From contig CBFICR010000003.1 of the NCBI GenBank assembly GCA_965661105.1, forward strand, positions 1 to 64,000: 64,000 bases of DNA, given 5' to 3'. Origin of the DNA: Eutrophocola sp965661105 (GTDB lineage: Bacteria > Pseudomonadota > Gammaproteobacteria > Pseudomonadales > Pseudohongiellaceae). A model generated the notes under the pieces. The model did not search any database. It was not told the DNA's origin and was given only the letters and a program-made list of their open reading frames with translations. The translations under genes and the position numbers were made by a program. Below are positions 52,350-61,495 of this stretch, piece after piece (the stretch's first letter is position 1; each line of letters opens with the position of its first letter).

Positions 52350-53204
52350 ATGAAACAGAAAGTCTGTCGCACAATCTGGATTTCCGATATCCACCTGGGT
52401 ACCAGGGGATGCAAAGCCACTCTTCTCAACGAGTTTCTAAAAGTTCACCGCTGTGACAACCTGTTTCTGGTTGGCGATATTATTGATGGGTGGCGTATAT
52501 CAACAACCAAATGGTACTGGCCGACCGAGCACAATCGGGTGGTCAGACAAGTACTGAGGAAATCCGAAAAAGAAAATACCAATGTCTATTATATTGTCGG
52601 TAATCATGATGAATTCCTGCGTGATTATATAGCTGAGCACAACTTTGAAATGGGTAACATCAAAGTGCTGAATGAATACAGCTACAAAACACTTAAAGGT
52701 GACAAATTATGGATTATTCATGGCGATGCCTATGACGGAATTACCCGTCATCACAAGTGGGTCGCCCTGGTTGGTGACGCGGGTTATGACTTTTTACTCT
52801 GGTCAAATAACTGGTTCAATTGGTTAAGAAAGGCTTTGAATCTACCCTATTGGTCACTATCAAAAGCTATCAAGCAAAAGGTCAAAAAAGCTGTGAGCTA
52901 CATTTTTGAATATGAGAATACAGTTGTTCGAGAAGCCGCGAAACGTAAAATGGATGGCGTGGTTTGTGGGCATATTCATCATGCAGAAATGAAAACAATC
53001 AATGGAATAAAATATTATAACTGTGGTGACTGGGTAGAGAGCTGCACGGCAATTATTGAAGATGAGGCAGGTCAAATTGAAATTATTAACTGGGCAGATG
53101 AAATCTTAAAGCACAAAGTAGAAAAAGTGATTTATCTGGATGAAGAAAAGGCGGAGAAAATGAAAGGCAACAACAAAGTCAAAAAGAAGAAAAATGCCGC
53201 CTAA
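52350..53204 (+). CDS. Calcineurin-like phosphoesterase, LpxH-related
   Basis: Product of 284 residues. All metallophosphoesterase motifs are present: SDIHLGTRG, GDIIDGW, GNHDEFLR, IHGDAYD and GHIHHAE, giving the two-metal site. The WRISTTKWYWP stretch and the length (240 in E. coli LpxH) point to the UDP-2,3-diacylglucosamine diphosphatase-like group, but it is not clear that this is the housekeeping LpxH. The Lys-rich tail (KMKGNNKVKKKKNAA) is unusual. It converges on the glycosyltransferase-like gene; base content here is AT-richer than in the flanks. The pair is probably linked to a glycolipid or surface glycan. Confidence 0.82.
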   Translation: MKQKVCRTIWISDIHLGTRGCKATLLNEFLKVHRCDNLFLVGDIIDGWRISTTKWYWPTEHNRVVRQVLRKSEKENTNVYYIVGNHDEFLRDYIAEHNFEMGNIKVLNEYSYKTLKGDKLWIIHGDAYDGITRHHKWVALVGDAGYDFLLWSNNWFNWLRKALNLPYWSLSKAIKQKVKKAVSYIFEYENTVVREAAKRKMDGVVCGHIHHAEMKTINGIKYYNCGDWVESCTAIIEDEAGQIEIINWADEILKHKVEKVIYLDEEKAEKMKGNNKVKKKKNAA

Positions 53205-53315
53205 TGCAATTGATGAGTGTAGTACTACTCTCCTGTTAATACATTCAGCACTCAGTCAATCCATCGCTTGAATTCAGCCCTACCCACCCTGATGATTTCA
53301 AAAAATTTCTGATCA

Positions 53316-54461
53316 TCAGATGATCATGCGTTTAACAGAAGTTTGCTGCCATAAGTTGCGCGATAGATCTTCAATACTTTGACGTTGGTTGTCGTTTATC
53401 CATTGAGCAATGGCTTTTGCTACATCCGGATATTGCACACGATAGGCTTTGCCTGGGCTCTCCAGCCATTGCGAAATAGCTTTCAGTGAGAGCTCAGAGA
53501 TCACAGTGGCATAATCCAGCTCAGCCAGTGCCCGGGCGTTGGATAACTGTTCTATCTGCCCAAGCAAAGGTTTCGTCAAAATGCGTTTGCCCAGCATGAG
53601 ACATTCGCTAATCAGTTCAAATCCGGAATTGGTAATCAGGGAACTGGCGGTTACCAGGTCATTCTTGAATCCGGTTTTGGAGATAGCGCGAGTATGTATA
53701 TTACCTCGATTATAATCTTCCATCTCAGCAGAATAGATATAGAAATTCCACTGTGGCAATTCCTTTAATAATTGCACCAGTTTATCCTGATTTTCAAATG
53801 GCAGGTAAACCAGCACTTTATCCGATACCACTTGCTGATCAAGATTCACTGCATGCATATCAACAATGGGTGGCAATATCGGCTGATCAAAATGATGCCA
53901 GTGCAGACCTAGCTTAGTGTCCGCAGGAGCAAAATACTTCATGGTCAATTTGGAAATTTTATTATTCCCGACAACAGGTACGGGATAATAGAATGCATAC
54001 TGATGACCTATCCCCAGCGTATTTCTGCCTTGCCTTTTAGCTGCCCAGGAAACAACTGGTTCAAAGTCTGTAATAATCAAATCATAATTATCCAGACATA
54101 ACTCCGAAGTATCATGAATAAACTGCAGCAGATTGTTGCCAAAAATGGTATCCAGTACTTCAATTTTTCCGTTATTGGCGGCAAATGTCATGCCACGGTA
54201 CCAGTTATAATCATCACAACACATAATCTGCTCACGTGGTCTGCCACTCATTATCCAGGACACCTGAAATCTTTTCAGTTCTGCGAGAGCTTTATTCATG
54301 GCTCCAGCACGGCTGATATGGCCATTGCCAGTGCCCTGTACACCATAAAGTATTCTCACAGGAGCTTGCGATAACAAAGTACAATCGGCAACCTTCTCTG
54401 GAATACCAGTAGTCGCAGGTGTAAGTGTGGAAAAAGCTGCTTTGTCTGAAAAAGTAGTCAA
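53316..54461 (-). CDS. Glycosyltransferase-like protein (MJ1255 family)
   Basis: Product of 381 residues from TTG 54461, chosen because AAAGGAG lies seven bases ahead; ATG 54494 gives a longer form. N-terminal RILYGVQGTGNGHISRAGAMNKAL is the UDP-sugar-transferase GT-B pattern, and the second half has SSLITNSGFELISECLMLGKRILTKPLLGQIEQ, the family's donor-site region. It is similar to the MJ1255/VC2487-type proteins, whose acceptors are unknown. It converges on the LpxH-like gene with ~110 bases between. Confidence 0.75.
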   Translation of the reverse strand: MTTFSDKAAFSTLTPATTGIPEKVADCTLLSQAPVRILYGVQGTGNGHISRAGAMNKALAELKRFQVSWIMSGRPREQIMCCDDYNWYRGMTFAANNGKIEVLDTIFGNNLLQFIHDTSELCLDNYDLIITDFEPVVSWAAKRQGRNTLGIGHQYAFYYPVPVVGNNKISKLTMKYFAPADTKLGLHWHHFDQPILPPIVDMHAVNLDQQVVSDKVLVYLPFENQDKLVQLLKELPQWNFYIYSAEMEDYNRGNIHTRAISKTGFKNDLVTASSLITNSGFELISECLMLGKRILTKPLLGQIEQLSNARALAELDYATVISELSLKAISQWLESPGKAYRVQYPDVAKAIAQWINDNQRQSIEDLSRNLWQQTSVKRMII

Positions 54462-54786
54462 GCGCGACTCTCCTTTCAAAATATCTATTAGCATCCTATT
54501 CCAAATGGATAAACGACTAATGAAGAATTATTTAATATTGAATTAAGAATTACTGTTAATTACTTTTAATTACTGAACGTTAATTTAATTAATACTTTGT
54601 ATTGATCTTAACTTTTACTCGCATAATTATTTGACAATATTTTTCCCTTATAAAAATTCAATAATGAACGTATTATTGAACACCATTAGTGTATATAAAC
54701 CTGACTTTCTGTTTATTCACTAAATTAAAACCTGGCATCCGGTTATGATTTAACGCTTTGAAGAAAAGATTTACTATTGGGAATTT
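54462..54786. other. 325-base AT-rich divergent spacer, no gene seen
   Basis: Contains two direct copies of TTAATTACT and several TATAAA-like words (for example at 54649) but no -35/-10 pair with normal spacing that I trust. Promoters for both divergent genes must lie here. Confidence 0.5.
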
Positions 54787-55644
54787 ATGAAAACTTCATC
54801 TCTTTTTGGATTAACGCTGCCTGGCATCACTTGCCTTTTATTTACAGCAGTTAATACTACCGCACAGGTTCTCGAAGTTGAGGCGACCTTACTGCAACAA
54901 TTTGACTCCTTTGATGCCAGGCAAGGGGTCGCTGTCGATGCCAGTCATTTTTTTGCCATCAACAACACCCGTATCACCATGCATGACAAAACATCAGGGC
55001 AGACTACTGTGCAATGGGAGAGCGGGACCGATGATAGTAGCGGCCAGCTGATTCACCTGGATAGCGGAATGATTCTTGATGACCTGCTTTATGCTGCGCA
55101 TTCCAATTATCCCAATTTTCCCATGAGCAGCTCCATAGAAATATGGAATGCCAATACTTTGGAACATGTGGACTCCCATAGTTTTGGAACATTACCGGGC
55201 TCTCTGACATGGCTGGATTTTTACCAGGGCCACTGGTGGGCTACGTTTGCCAATTATGACGTGATTCAGCCCGGAGAATTGAAACCTTACGGAACCACAG
55301 CAGCAACTACCCTCGTCAAAATGGACCGGGACTTTACCATCATCGAGCACTGGCTTTTTCCCTCTGCCCTGCATGAGCGCTTTACCCCCATGAGTAACTC
55401 CGGAGGCTCATGGGGCGCTGACGGCTTTCTTTATATTACCGGCCATGACCACCCTGAAATCTATGTGCTGAAGATTCCCGATAAAAATAATGACATACAG
55501 TGGCTGGCAACAGTCAGCGTCCCCTGGATTGAAGGTCAGGGTATAGCCTGGGATCGCTCTGCGGACGGGCGCATTATGTGGGGAATAATGAGAAGCAGAA
55601 AGAAAGTTGTGCGTTTTTCCATTCCCGACATTATCGACCAGTAA
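54787..55644 (+). CDS. Secreted propeller-like protein of unknown function
   Basis: Product of 285 residues with a signal peptide (MKTSSLFGLTLPGITCLLF, cut after TTAQ). The mature part is rich in short strands with repeated aromatic and Asp/Gly turns (FAINNTRITMHDK, GMILDDLLYAAHSNYPN, ADGFLYITGHDHPEIYVLKI), suggesting a beta-propeller of the SMP-30/YncE kind. No catalytic residues can be assigned. It is first of three secreted or envelope genes on the plus strand (to 57360), with spacers of ~140 and ~60 bases. Confidence 0.6.
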   Translation: MKTSSLFGLTLPGITCLLFTAVNTTAQVLEVEATLLQQFDSFDARQGVAVDASHFFAINNTRITMHDKTSGQTTVQWESGTDDSSGQLIHLDSGMILDDLLYAAHSNYPNFPMSSSIEIWNANTLEHVDSHSFGTLPGSLTWLDFYQGHWWATFANYDVIQPGELKPYGTTAATTLVKMDRDFTIIEHWLFPSALHERFTPMSNSGGSWGADGFLYITGHDHPEIYVLKIPDKNNDIQWLATVSVPWIEGQGIAWDRSADGRIMWGIMRSRKKVVRFSIPDIIDQ

Positions 55645-55785
55645 TAGCCAGCGCTATCTTTGTCCAGGCACAGCGAGTATTGCAGCTGAAAAATTACTAT
55701 TTCTGTCTGATTCCTGCCTGGGACTATTACTGATAACGCCATAATCTGCTAGCTTTATAACTAAATACATCACGGAAAGCCCTGA

Positions 55786-56220
55786 ATGAAAAACACCACT
55801 TTATTGTCTCTGTTTGCACCCGCTTTCTTCAGCATTTACACATTTGCACAGGAGCAAGTCACACTTACCGTGGAAGTCTCCGGAGCCGGGGCTAATGAGG
55901 GTCAGGCTATATTCGATTTGTTCGATTCCAGGGATAATTTCCTCGATGAGCCGCTTCTTTCGCAAACGCTGAGAATTGATAGCCAGGGTCGCGCCCGTTT
56001 TATCATTGCTGACCTGCCTGCTGGCAACTATGCATTTTCAGTGATCCATGATGAAGACAGCAATGGCGAATTGAAAACCGGATTTCTCGGCATCCCCAAA
56101 GAGAAGGTGGCTGTTTCCAACAATGTCGTTCCGCGCTTTGGCCCACCAAAATATCGCGATGCTGAATTCGAGCTTGTCGAATCAACCACTATGTCGGTCA
56201 GCCTGCAATCGGCGGACTAA
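55786..56220 (+). CDS. DUF2141 secreted protein
   Basis: Product of 144 residues with a signal peptide (MKNTTLLSLFAPAFFSIYTFA). The family core is clear: VEVSGAGANEGQAIFDLFDS, AGNYAFSVIHDEDSNGELKTGFLGIPKEKVAVSNN and FGPPKYRDAEF. DUF2141 proteins are small immunoglobulin-like exported proteins of unknown role. It lies 63 bases before the phospholipase gene. Confidence 0.85.
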   Translation: MKNTTLLSLFAPAFFSIYTFAQEQVTLTVEVSGAGANEGQAIFDLFDSRDNFLDEPLLSQTLRIDSQGRARFIIADLPAGNYAFSVIHDEDSNGELKTGFLGIPKEKVAVSNNVVPRFGPPKYRDAEFELVESTTMSVSLQSAD

Positions 56221-56283
56221 TAACTCCCTAGATATATAGTGCCCACCACTGCCCGTGTAATTTCCTGAAAAGAGTAACTCTCC

Positions 56284-57360
56284 ATGCTCAAAACCCCATC
56301 TATTTTTGTAAGCGCTATCCTGCTACTGTCTGTTCAGGTAAATGCTGCAGACTATGAAGAAGCTTATTCCACCTGCCCCGCTATTTCCGATTCGGCTTCA
56401 CGACTGGCCTGTTTCGACAGTTATACCCCTCAGGTCAATACCGGCTATGAACCCTTGTTTGGTTTTGGCATCGACGGCCTCACCAGTCATGAACCCAACA
56501 AATTACTGGGACGGACTGACTCACAGGATGACAGTGAGTTTTATATGGATGCCACCTTGTCAGTGAAACACCCGGTATTGACGCCTGTGGTGGATGAGCT
56601 CGCCAAAATGTTTGATATCGACCAGGAAACCAATATCCCGCGCCTGTACCTCGCTTTTACCACACGTTTTTCGCAATACATCGGTTCGCGCCCCTCTGCA
56701 CCTGTCGTCGCCCGACGTTATAACCCGGAGATGTTTTTGCGTGTCTGGCGCGATGGTGTACTTGATCGTACTAATCCCAGCTATTGGGACTTTGGCTACG
56801 GCCATGAATCCAATGGGCAGCGTATAACCAACTCACTGGCATTTGAACAGGCACTGGCAAATTCACGCGCGGATGGACTGCCTGATATCTCCGCCCGCGA
56901 AGGGATTAGCCGGGGCTGGGACTATGTGTCTATTGACTGGCATAAACAATGGAATACGCCATTGCTGCTTAATCTGGATGGACGGACTGAAACCCATATT
57001 GAATACCGTCATTATCTTGGCGACGGTATATTCCAGGGCAAACCGGAAGAATACAATGACTGGGAAGGCGATGGCGCTGCAAGCAGGCCGCGAAGCAATT
57101 ACAACGGCCTGATGTTTTCACTGCAATACAACCTGAGAAACACAGAATGTAATGATCTGCTTTGTTTTGACAAAGTCGAACTGATTCATCAAACCGGCTA
57201 TGGCAAACCGTTTGAAAACAATACCACCCAGATAGAACTCACCACCAACTTTGCCGGTCTGCCCTTCTACCTGTGGGCCCGCAGCGGTTATAACAGTGAC
57301 CTGGTGAATTACTACAAGTACACCAATAGCTGGGGCGTGGGGTTTGAATTTAATCGCTAG
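56284..57360 (+). CDS. Outer-membrane phospholipase A (OmpLA/PldA-like)
   Basis: Product of 358 residues with a signal peptide (cut near VNAAD). A short Cys-containing N-terminal module (STCPAISDSASRLACFDSY) is followed by a 12-strand barrel. The OmpLA active site is present as FGYGHESNGQR (His174, Ser176). The third triad member, Asn in the SRSWNR motif of E. coli OmpLA, is Asp here (ISRGWDYVSIDW). The C-terminus ends on aromatic-rich strands (VGFEFNR). It hydrolyses outer-membrane phospholipids when active as a dimer with Ca2+. It converges on the PQQ dehydrogenase gene with 28 bases between. Confidence 0.82.
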   Translation: MLKTPSIFVSAILLLSVQVNAADYEEAYSTCPAISDSASRLACFDSYTPQVNTGYEPLFGFGIDGLTSHEPNKLLGRTDSQDDSEFYMDATLSVKHPVLTPVVDELAKMFDIDQETNIPRLYLAFTTRFSQYIGSRPSAPVVARRYNPEMFLRVWRDGVLDRTNPSYWDFGYGHESNGQRITNSLAFEQALANSRADGLPDISAREGISRGWDYVSIDWHKQWNTPLLLNLDGRTETHIEYRHYLGDGIFQGKPEEYNDWEGDGAASRPRSNYNGLMFSLQYNLRNTECNDLLCFDKVELIHQTGYGKPFENNTTQIELTTNFAGLPFYLWARSGYNSDLVNYYKYTNSWGVGFEFNR

Positions 57361-57388
57361 CCCTAAAGCTCAGTTATAAAATTCGGGA

Positions 57389-59500
57389 TTAGTAGACAAG
57401 GCCCGGCACATCAATAACAAAACGCTGTAACTGAAATCTGTCGCCTGGCAATTGGTCATTGGAATCTCCAGGCAGATACCCCGATTCACTGAGCAGATAC
57501 GCGACAATACTGGCGTAATCTTCCGGAGCCAGACCACCCGGATTCTGTGGCGGCATGGCGATGGAAATATCACGGTAGATATCCCCCAGGGTAAAGCTGC
57601 CCCATTTTGCCTGCAAGCTTTGTCCGGAAAAGTTTTCTGCCGTGTGACATTGAATACAATTCTGCGCAAATACCGTTTCTCCCCGACTGACCTGTGCCGG
57701 ACTGAAAACCCCGTCGGTCACCGAGCGGGTCGGCACACTGGCTCTTTGCGGCCGCGGCACCTGGGAGGGTGTGCGTTCAGGCAGGGCAAACACCCAGATC
57801 ACCCCGGAGCCCTGGGTGACATCCACATCCACCAGCCGGCCCAGTGTGCCGGTTTGCGCAGCAAGCCCTCCCGCCGTAATGGCGATATATTGCCTACCCT
57901 CTATCTCATAGGAGATTGGAGCACCGGAAACATCCCCATTAAGTCTTGTTTGCCATAACAGTCGACCATTCTCGTCATTCAGGGCGAAGAATTGCCGATC
58001 TGCAGTACCACCGAAAACAATACCGCCAGCGGTGGACAGGGCCGATGCTGTCATCGGTGCACCACTTTCTGGTCGCCATACCCATTCCCGGGTACCCGTG
58101 TGCGGATCAAAAGCGACAAACTCACCCACATAGTCATAACCCGGTGCCAGGGAGGGTGTATAGGTGGTCCCGGTCAAGCCAAAACGACTATGCCTGACTG
58201 GTTTAACGACAATGGCATTCATACAGGAGTTATTGACCCCCAGATAATACAGGCCGGTTTCAGCACTGTAGCTCGGAGCATTGAGGTTGCGCGCACCATG
58301 GGGATGCGGACACACCTGAAACACTTTTCCGGAATCCACATCCTCAGGTTGCGGGACTGTGTCCGGGTTGTAGATTGGCCTGCCAGCTTCAGTCCACCCG
58401 GTAATGGTATTGTCGTAGGCGGTTCGAAAGGCATGGAGAAACTCTCCGGTAGCACGATCCAGCACAACCGCCCAGCCGATCTTGCCATGCTGGATAAGCG
58501 CCTTGCGCATGCGGCCATCAATCTCCAGATCCACCAGCATACTTTCATAGGTGGCGCGGTCCCAATTGTCTTCAGGTACCAATTGATAATGCCAGCGCAG
58601 TTCACCACTATCAGCATCAATGGCGATGACGCTATTGGCATAAAGTGCATCGCCATGCCCCTCCGGCGTGGTAGTCCAGGGGGCAGGCTGGCCCGTGGGG
58701 GCATACACGAGATTGAGTTCAGGATCATAACTGAGGGTGTTCCAGGTAGCCGCACCTGCCGGTGGATACTCGGTATCCCAGTCCCAGCTTTCAGCACCAG
58801 GATCGTCTGGTCCGGGGATGGTATGGAAGGTCCAAAGGATTTCACCACTTTCTGCATCCAGCGCCTTAAGACTGCCGCGGGCCGCAAAATCACCGCCAGA
58901 CATACCAAGAAATACTTTACCATTGGCAATCAATGGCGGATGGGCATGGCCTTCACCATCACGATAATCCGCGGTCTTTGTTTCCCAAAGCTGATCACCT
59001 GTGCGGGCATCCAAAGCCACCAGGTAACTGTCCGAGGTACCCCAGTAGATGGTATCGCCGTAAATAGACACGCCCCGAAAGCGGCGGTTAGCCTCCGACA
59101 GCGCTATATCGGATGGAAAGGTTCTGGTGTGGCTCCACTCCAGCTCACCAGTCACCGCATCCAGTGCCATGATGCGCCCCGTGCCTTCACCGATATACAT
59201 AAGACCATTGGCCACAATCGGTGTGGCCAGCCAGCGACTGCCATCGCGCATTGAATAGCTCCAGACCATGCGCAGGTCATCCACATTGCGTCGGTTAATC
59301 TCATCCAGCGGACTGAAGCCGGTAACATCATAGCTGCGTCGATAGTTCATCCAGTCACCCGGCTCGGGAGCATGAAGGCGCTGATTGGAGATGGATGTCC
59401 AGTTATCAATGTCATCCTGTGCCAGCACGAGTATTGGCAACAATCCTGAAAGAATGAAAACAAATACTTTGCGAATATTTCCGATCTCCAAGCTGTGCAT
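57389..59500 (-). CDS. PQQ-dependent quinohemoprotein dehydrogenase with C-terminal cytochrome c
   Basis: Product of 703 residues. A signal peptide (FVFILSGLLPILVLAQ) is followed by an eight-bladed PQQ propeller with repeated A-x-D-x-x-T/S-G-x-x-x-W blades (MALDAVTGELEWSH, VALDARTGDQLWET, KALDAESGEILWTF, IAIDADSGELRWHY, FALNDENGRLLWQT). PEDNWDRATYE holds the likely catalytic Asp. A C-terminal cytochrome c domain binds one haem through CIQCH (~617) with the Met ligand probably in SIAMPPQNPGG. This is the type II alcohol dehydrogenase layout. The substrate is open. It is divergent from the first BLUF gene. Confidence 0.9.
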   Translation of the reverse strand: MHSLEIGNIRKVFVFILSGLLPILVLAQDDIDNWTSISNQRLHAPEPGDWMNYRRSYDVTGFSPLDEINRRNVDDLRMVWSYSMRDGSRWLATPIVANGLMYIGEGTGRIMALDAVTGELEWSHTRTFPSDIALSEANRRFRGVSIYGDTIYWGTSDSYLVALDARTGDQLWETKTADYRDGEGHAHPPLIANGKVFLGMSGGDFAARGSLKALDAESGEILWTFHTIPGPDDPGAESWDWDTEYPPAGAATWNTLSYDPELNLVYAPTGQPAPWTTTPEGHGDALYANSVIAIDADSGELRWHYQLVPEDNWDRATYESMLVDLEIDGRMRKALIQHGKIGWAVVLDRATGEFLHAFRTAYDNTITGWTEAGRPIYNPDTVPQPEDVDSGKVFQVCPHPHGARNLNAPSYSAETGLYYLGVNNSCMNAIVVKPVRHSRFGLTGTTYTPSLAPGYDYVGEFVAFDPHTGTREWVWRPESGAPMTASALSTAGGIVFGGTADRQFFALNDENGRLLWQTRLNGDVSGAPISYEIEGRQYIAITAGGLAAQTGTLGRLVDVDVTQGSGVIWVFALPERTPSQVPRPQRASVPTRSVTDGVFSPAQVSRGETVFAQNCIQCHTAENFSGQSLQAKWGSFTLGDIYRDISIAMPPQNPGGLAPEDYASIVAYLLSESGYLPGDSNDQLPGDRFQLQRFVIDVPGLVY

Positions 59501-59572
59501 CCTTTGTGAATTAATTTTGCAAATGATTGTTTGTTGTATTTATTTTTTTATAATAAATGTTCTATCGGCTTC

Positions 59573-59597
59573 ATAGTATAAGGGGATAGTATAGGGG
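59573..59597. repeat. Direct repeat upstream of the first BLUF gene
   Basis: ATAGTATAAGGGG and ATAGTATAGGGG follow one another head to tail, in the 232-base divergent spacer between the PQQ dehydrogenase and the first BLUF gene. It may be an operator site. Confidence 0.5.
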
Positions 59598-59732
59598 GAA
59601 TACTGAAGTAAAATACAGCTTCAGCTGGCAAGTAAGTCACGTTCTAACCTATTATGAACTTCTGACACCTGAATAATTAACTTTTTTCAAGGCCTACATG
59701 GCTCTTAAGAACATTCAGAAAAGGATCTCAAA

Positions 59733-60149
59733 TTGCGTCAGGTAATGTATTGCAGTCTTGCTACCGGATCGGTGGATGACAACCAACTCCTGGATTTATT
59801 AAGAGTTGCTAGAAAAAACAATAAAAGAAATTTTATCACCGGGGTATTGGTTTTTTTCAACAATCAGTTTGTTCAATGTATCGAAGGTGAGGATTCAGCT
59901 ATAGAACAGCTGATTTCCAACATCAAGTGTGATGACAGAAACACAGACGTCACTGTATTAATTGATCGTCAGATACAAAAACGAAACTTTCCCGACTGGT
60001 CCATGGGATTGCTCAGATACGAAGAAAATGAGCTTGACGAAAAGCATCCTTTTTTCGATATTTCGTCCAGGCAAAACATGGCCCTTATTGCCAACCAGCA
60101 AGATGAAGTGCACAGGTATCTTACCTCGCTGTACAGATCACCTTATTAA
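59733..60149 (+). CDS. BLUF-domain blue-light photoreceptor 1
   Basis: Product of 138 residues from TTG 59733 with AAAGGA eight bases ahead. A single BLUF domain binds FAD. Photocycle residues match known BLUF proteins in place and spacing: Tyr6, Asn30, Gln48 (FVQCIEGE), Trp89 and Met91 (FPDWSMG). There is no output domain beyond ~45 C-terminal residues, as in short BLUF proteins such as PixD, which act through protein partners. It is one of two adjacent paralogues. Confidence 0.9.
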   Translation: MRQVMYCSLATGSVDDNQLLDLLRVARKNNKRNFITGVLVFFNNQFVQCIEGEDSAIEQLISNIKCDDRNTDVTVLIDRQIQKRNFPDWSMGLLRYEENELDEKHPFFDISSRQNMALIANQQDEVHRYLTSLYRSPY

Positions 60150-60424
60150 TCGTAAACGTAAACGTATTCAATAGAACCGTCCTGCGTATTGTATTTAGTG
60201 TGTGTAATACCTTTCTTTCAACCACTGTAAAACTTTCTTGAAAAAAATGGTTCAGGCTACTTCCTGAAAAGGAAATTGCCCTACAGCCAGCATCCTGTTT
60301 TCTGAGCAAATAATAGATTTACTCTCCATTGAGTATTTTTGATAAATATCAACATGGGAAAATGAATCTGGAACTACAGTGGAGATTGAGTGCCCTTTAA
60401 AAAAATATCGGTAAAGAGAATTAC

Positions 60425-60850
60425 ATGCGACAAGTGATCTATACCAGCCAGGCCACCAGCCCGATGTCTGAAAATGAAATCATTGAAATGCTGAAACAGG
60501 CCCAAAAAAATAATAATGAACATGGCATAACCGGCGTGCTAATCTTTTTCCTGGGCCGCTTTGTTCAATACATTGAAGGTGAGGATCAAGAAGTTGCCCA
60601 GCTTGTGCAGAATATTCAGAATGATATAAGAAATACCCAATTAGTTATTTTGGAAGACAGTCAGGTAGATACCCGAAACTTTCCCGACTGGTCGATGGGA
60701 TACCAGTTGTACACTGAGATTCAGATCAAGGAAAAGCTACCGCTTTTTGCTATTCGAAAAGAAGAGGATTTTCAGAAAATAAGAAAACAGCATAAAGAGC
60801 TGCATAATTTCCTGGTTTCTCTTTATCATGCCCCTGATTCAGGCAGTTGA
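60425..60850 (+). CDS. BLUF-domain blue-light photoreceptor 2
   Basis: Product of 141 residues from ATG 60425. A single BLUF domain with Tyr6, Asn30, Gln48 (FVQYIEGE), Trp89 and Met91, at the same positions as in the first copy. The two copies share the NFPDWSMG block and general length but differ widely elsewhere, so the duplication is old. The C-terminal helical part (FQKIRKQHKELHNFLVSLYHAP) parallels that of copy 1. It lies 275 bases after copy 1; the gap holds no gene and could carry its own promoter. Confidence 0.9.
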   Translation: MRQVIYTSQATSPMSENEIIEMLKQAQKNNNEHGITGVLIFFLGRFVQYIEGEDQEVAQLVQNIQNDIRNTQLVILEDSQVDTRNFPDWSMGYQLYTEIQIKEKLPLFAIRKEEDFQKIRKQHKELHNFLVSLYHAPDSGS

Positions 60851-60958
60851 TATGAAAGATACTTGTACTTTCCCCCGTGCTTTCCCCTGTGCTTTCCCCT
60901 TTACTTCCCTCTGAGCTTTCCAATTAGCCTTACCAGATGCTTTTTTAAAAACCGGGCT

Positions 60959-61495
60959 TTAAAACATACGCTGCAGCAGTTTATCTTTTTTATAAAACTG
61001 GTGATATGCCGTCGCGATAAGATGAAGCACTACCAGCCCTGCCAGTGCCCATGCAAATAAACCATGATTCTCTTCCAGTAGGCCATGTAATTCATCGCCT
61101 GACATAATCATCGGCACCGGAATAAAGCCCAGCAATTTTGCATCCAGGGGCTGGCTGAAAGTGCCAGCCAGAGCCCAGCCTAATAATGCACAGCAAAGCA
61201 TAAACACATACAGGGCGATATGTCCCAGCGCTGCCAGATTACGCTCCCACTTCACGGATTCTGCTGGAGGCTGCGGCGCCTCATAAAGCCCTCGCCAGGT
61301 TATGCGCAGAGCCGTCAGAAGCAACAAGGCATAACCAAATGAGGCATGCCAGGCATACTGATTAAGGCGAATTTCCCGTGGTGCAAATTCCGTCATCCAC
61401 CAACCGTGAATAATCAGAATTAAAACCAGCACCATGCCAATGCCATGCATGACACGTATCGGTAGTCCCCAGCGATCAGGCTTATTGTCCAGCAT
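60959..61495 (-). CDS. Cytochrome b561 family protein
   Basis: Product of 178 residues with four membrane helices. Haem-ligand His residues lie in the helices at RVMHGIGMVLVL, QYAWHASFGYALLLLTALRITWR, LGHIALYVFMLCCALLGW, and NHGLFAWALAGLVVLHLIATAYHQF. These fit the prokaryotic b561 family (PF01292), which moves electrons from the quinone pool, for example for superoxide reduction. It is transcribed toward the BLUF genes and ends ~110 bases from the second. Confidence 0.9.
   Translation of the reverse strand: MLDNKPDRWGLPIRVMHGIGMVLVLILIIHGWWMTEFAPREIRLNQYAWHASFGYALLLLTALRITWRGLYEAPQPPAESVKWERNLAALGHIALYVFMLCCALLGWALAGTFSQPLDAKLLGFIPVPMIMSGDELHGLLEENHGLFAWALAGLVVLHLIATAYHQFYKKDKLLQRMF

Noticed and set aside
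54631..54654. TTGACA and TATAAA as a promoter for the secreted-protein gene
   Set aside because: The spacing is only 12 bases, too short for sigma-70.
57992..59254. 420-residue open frame on the plus strand
   Set aside because: It lies wholly antisense to the PQQ dehydrogenase gene, has no ribosome site or recognisable domain, and its composition is odd. The minus-strand protein has clear motifs throughout.
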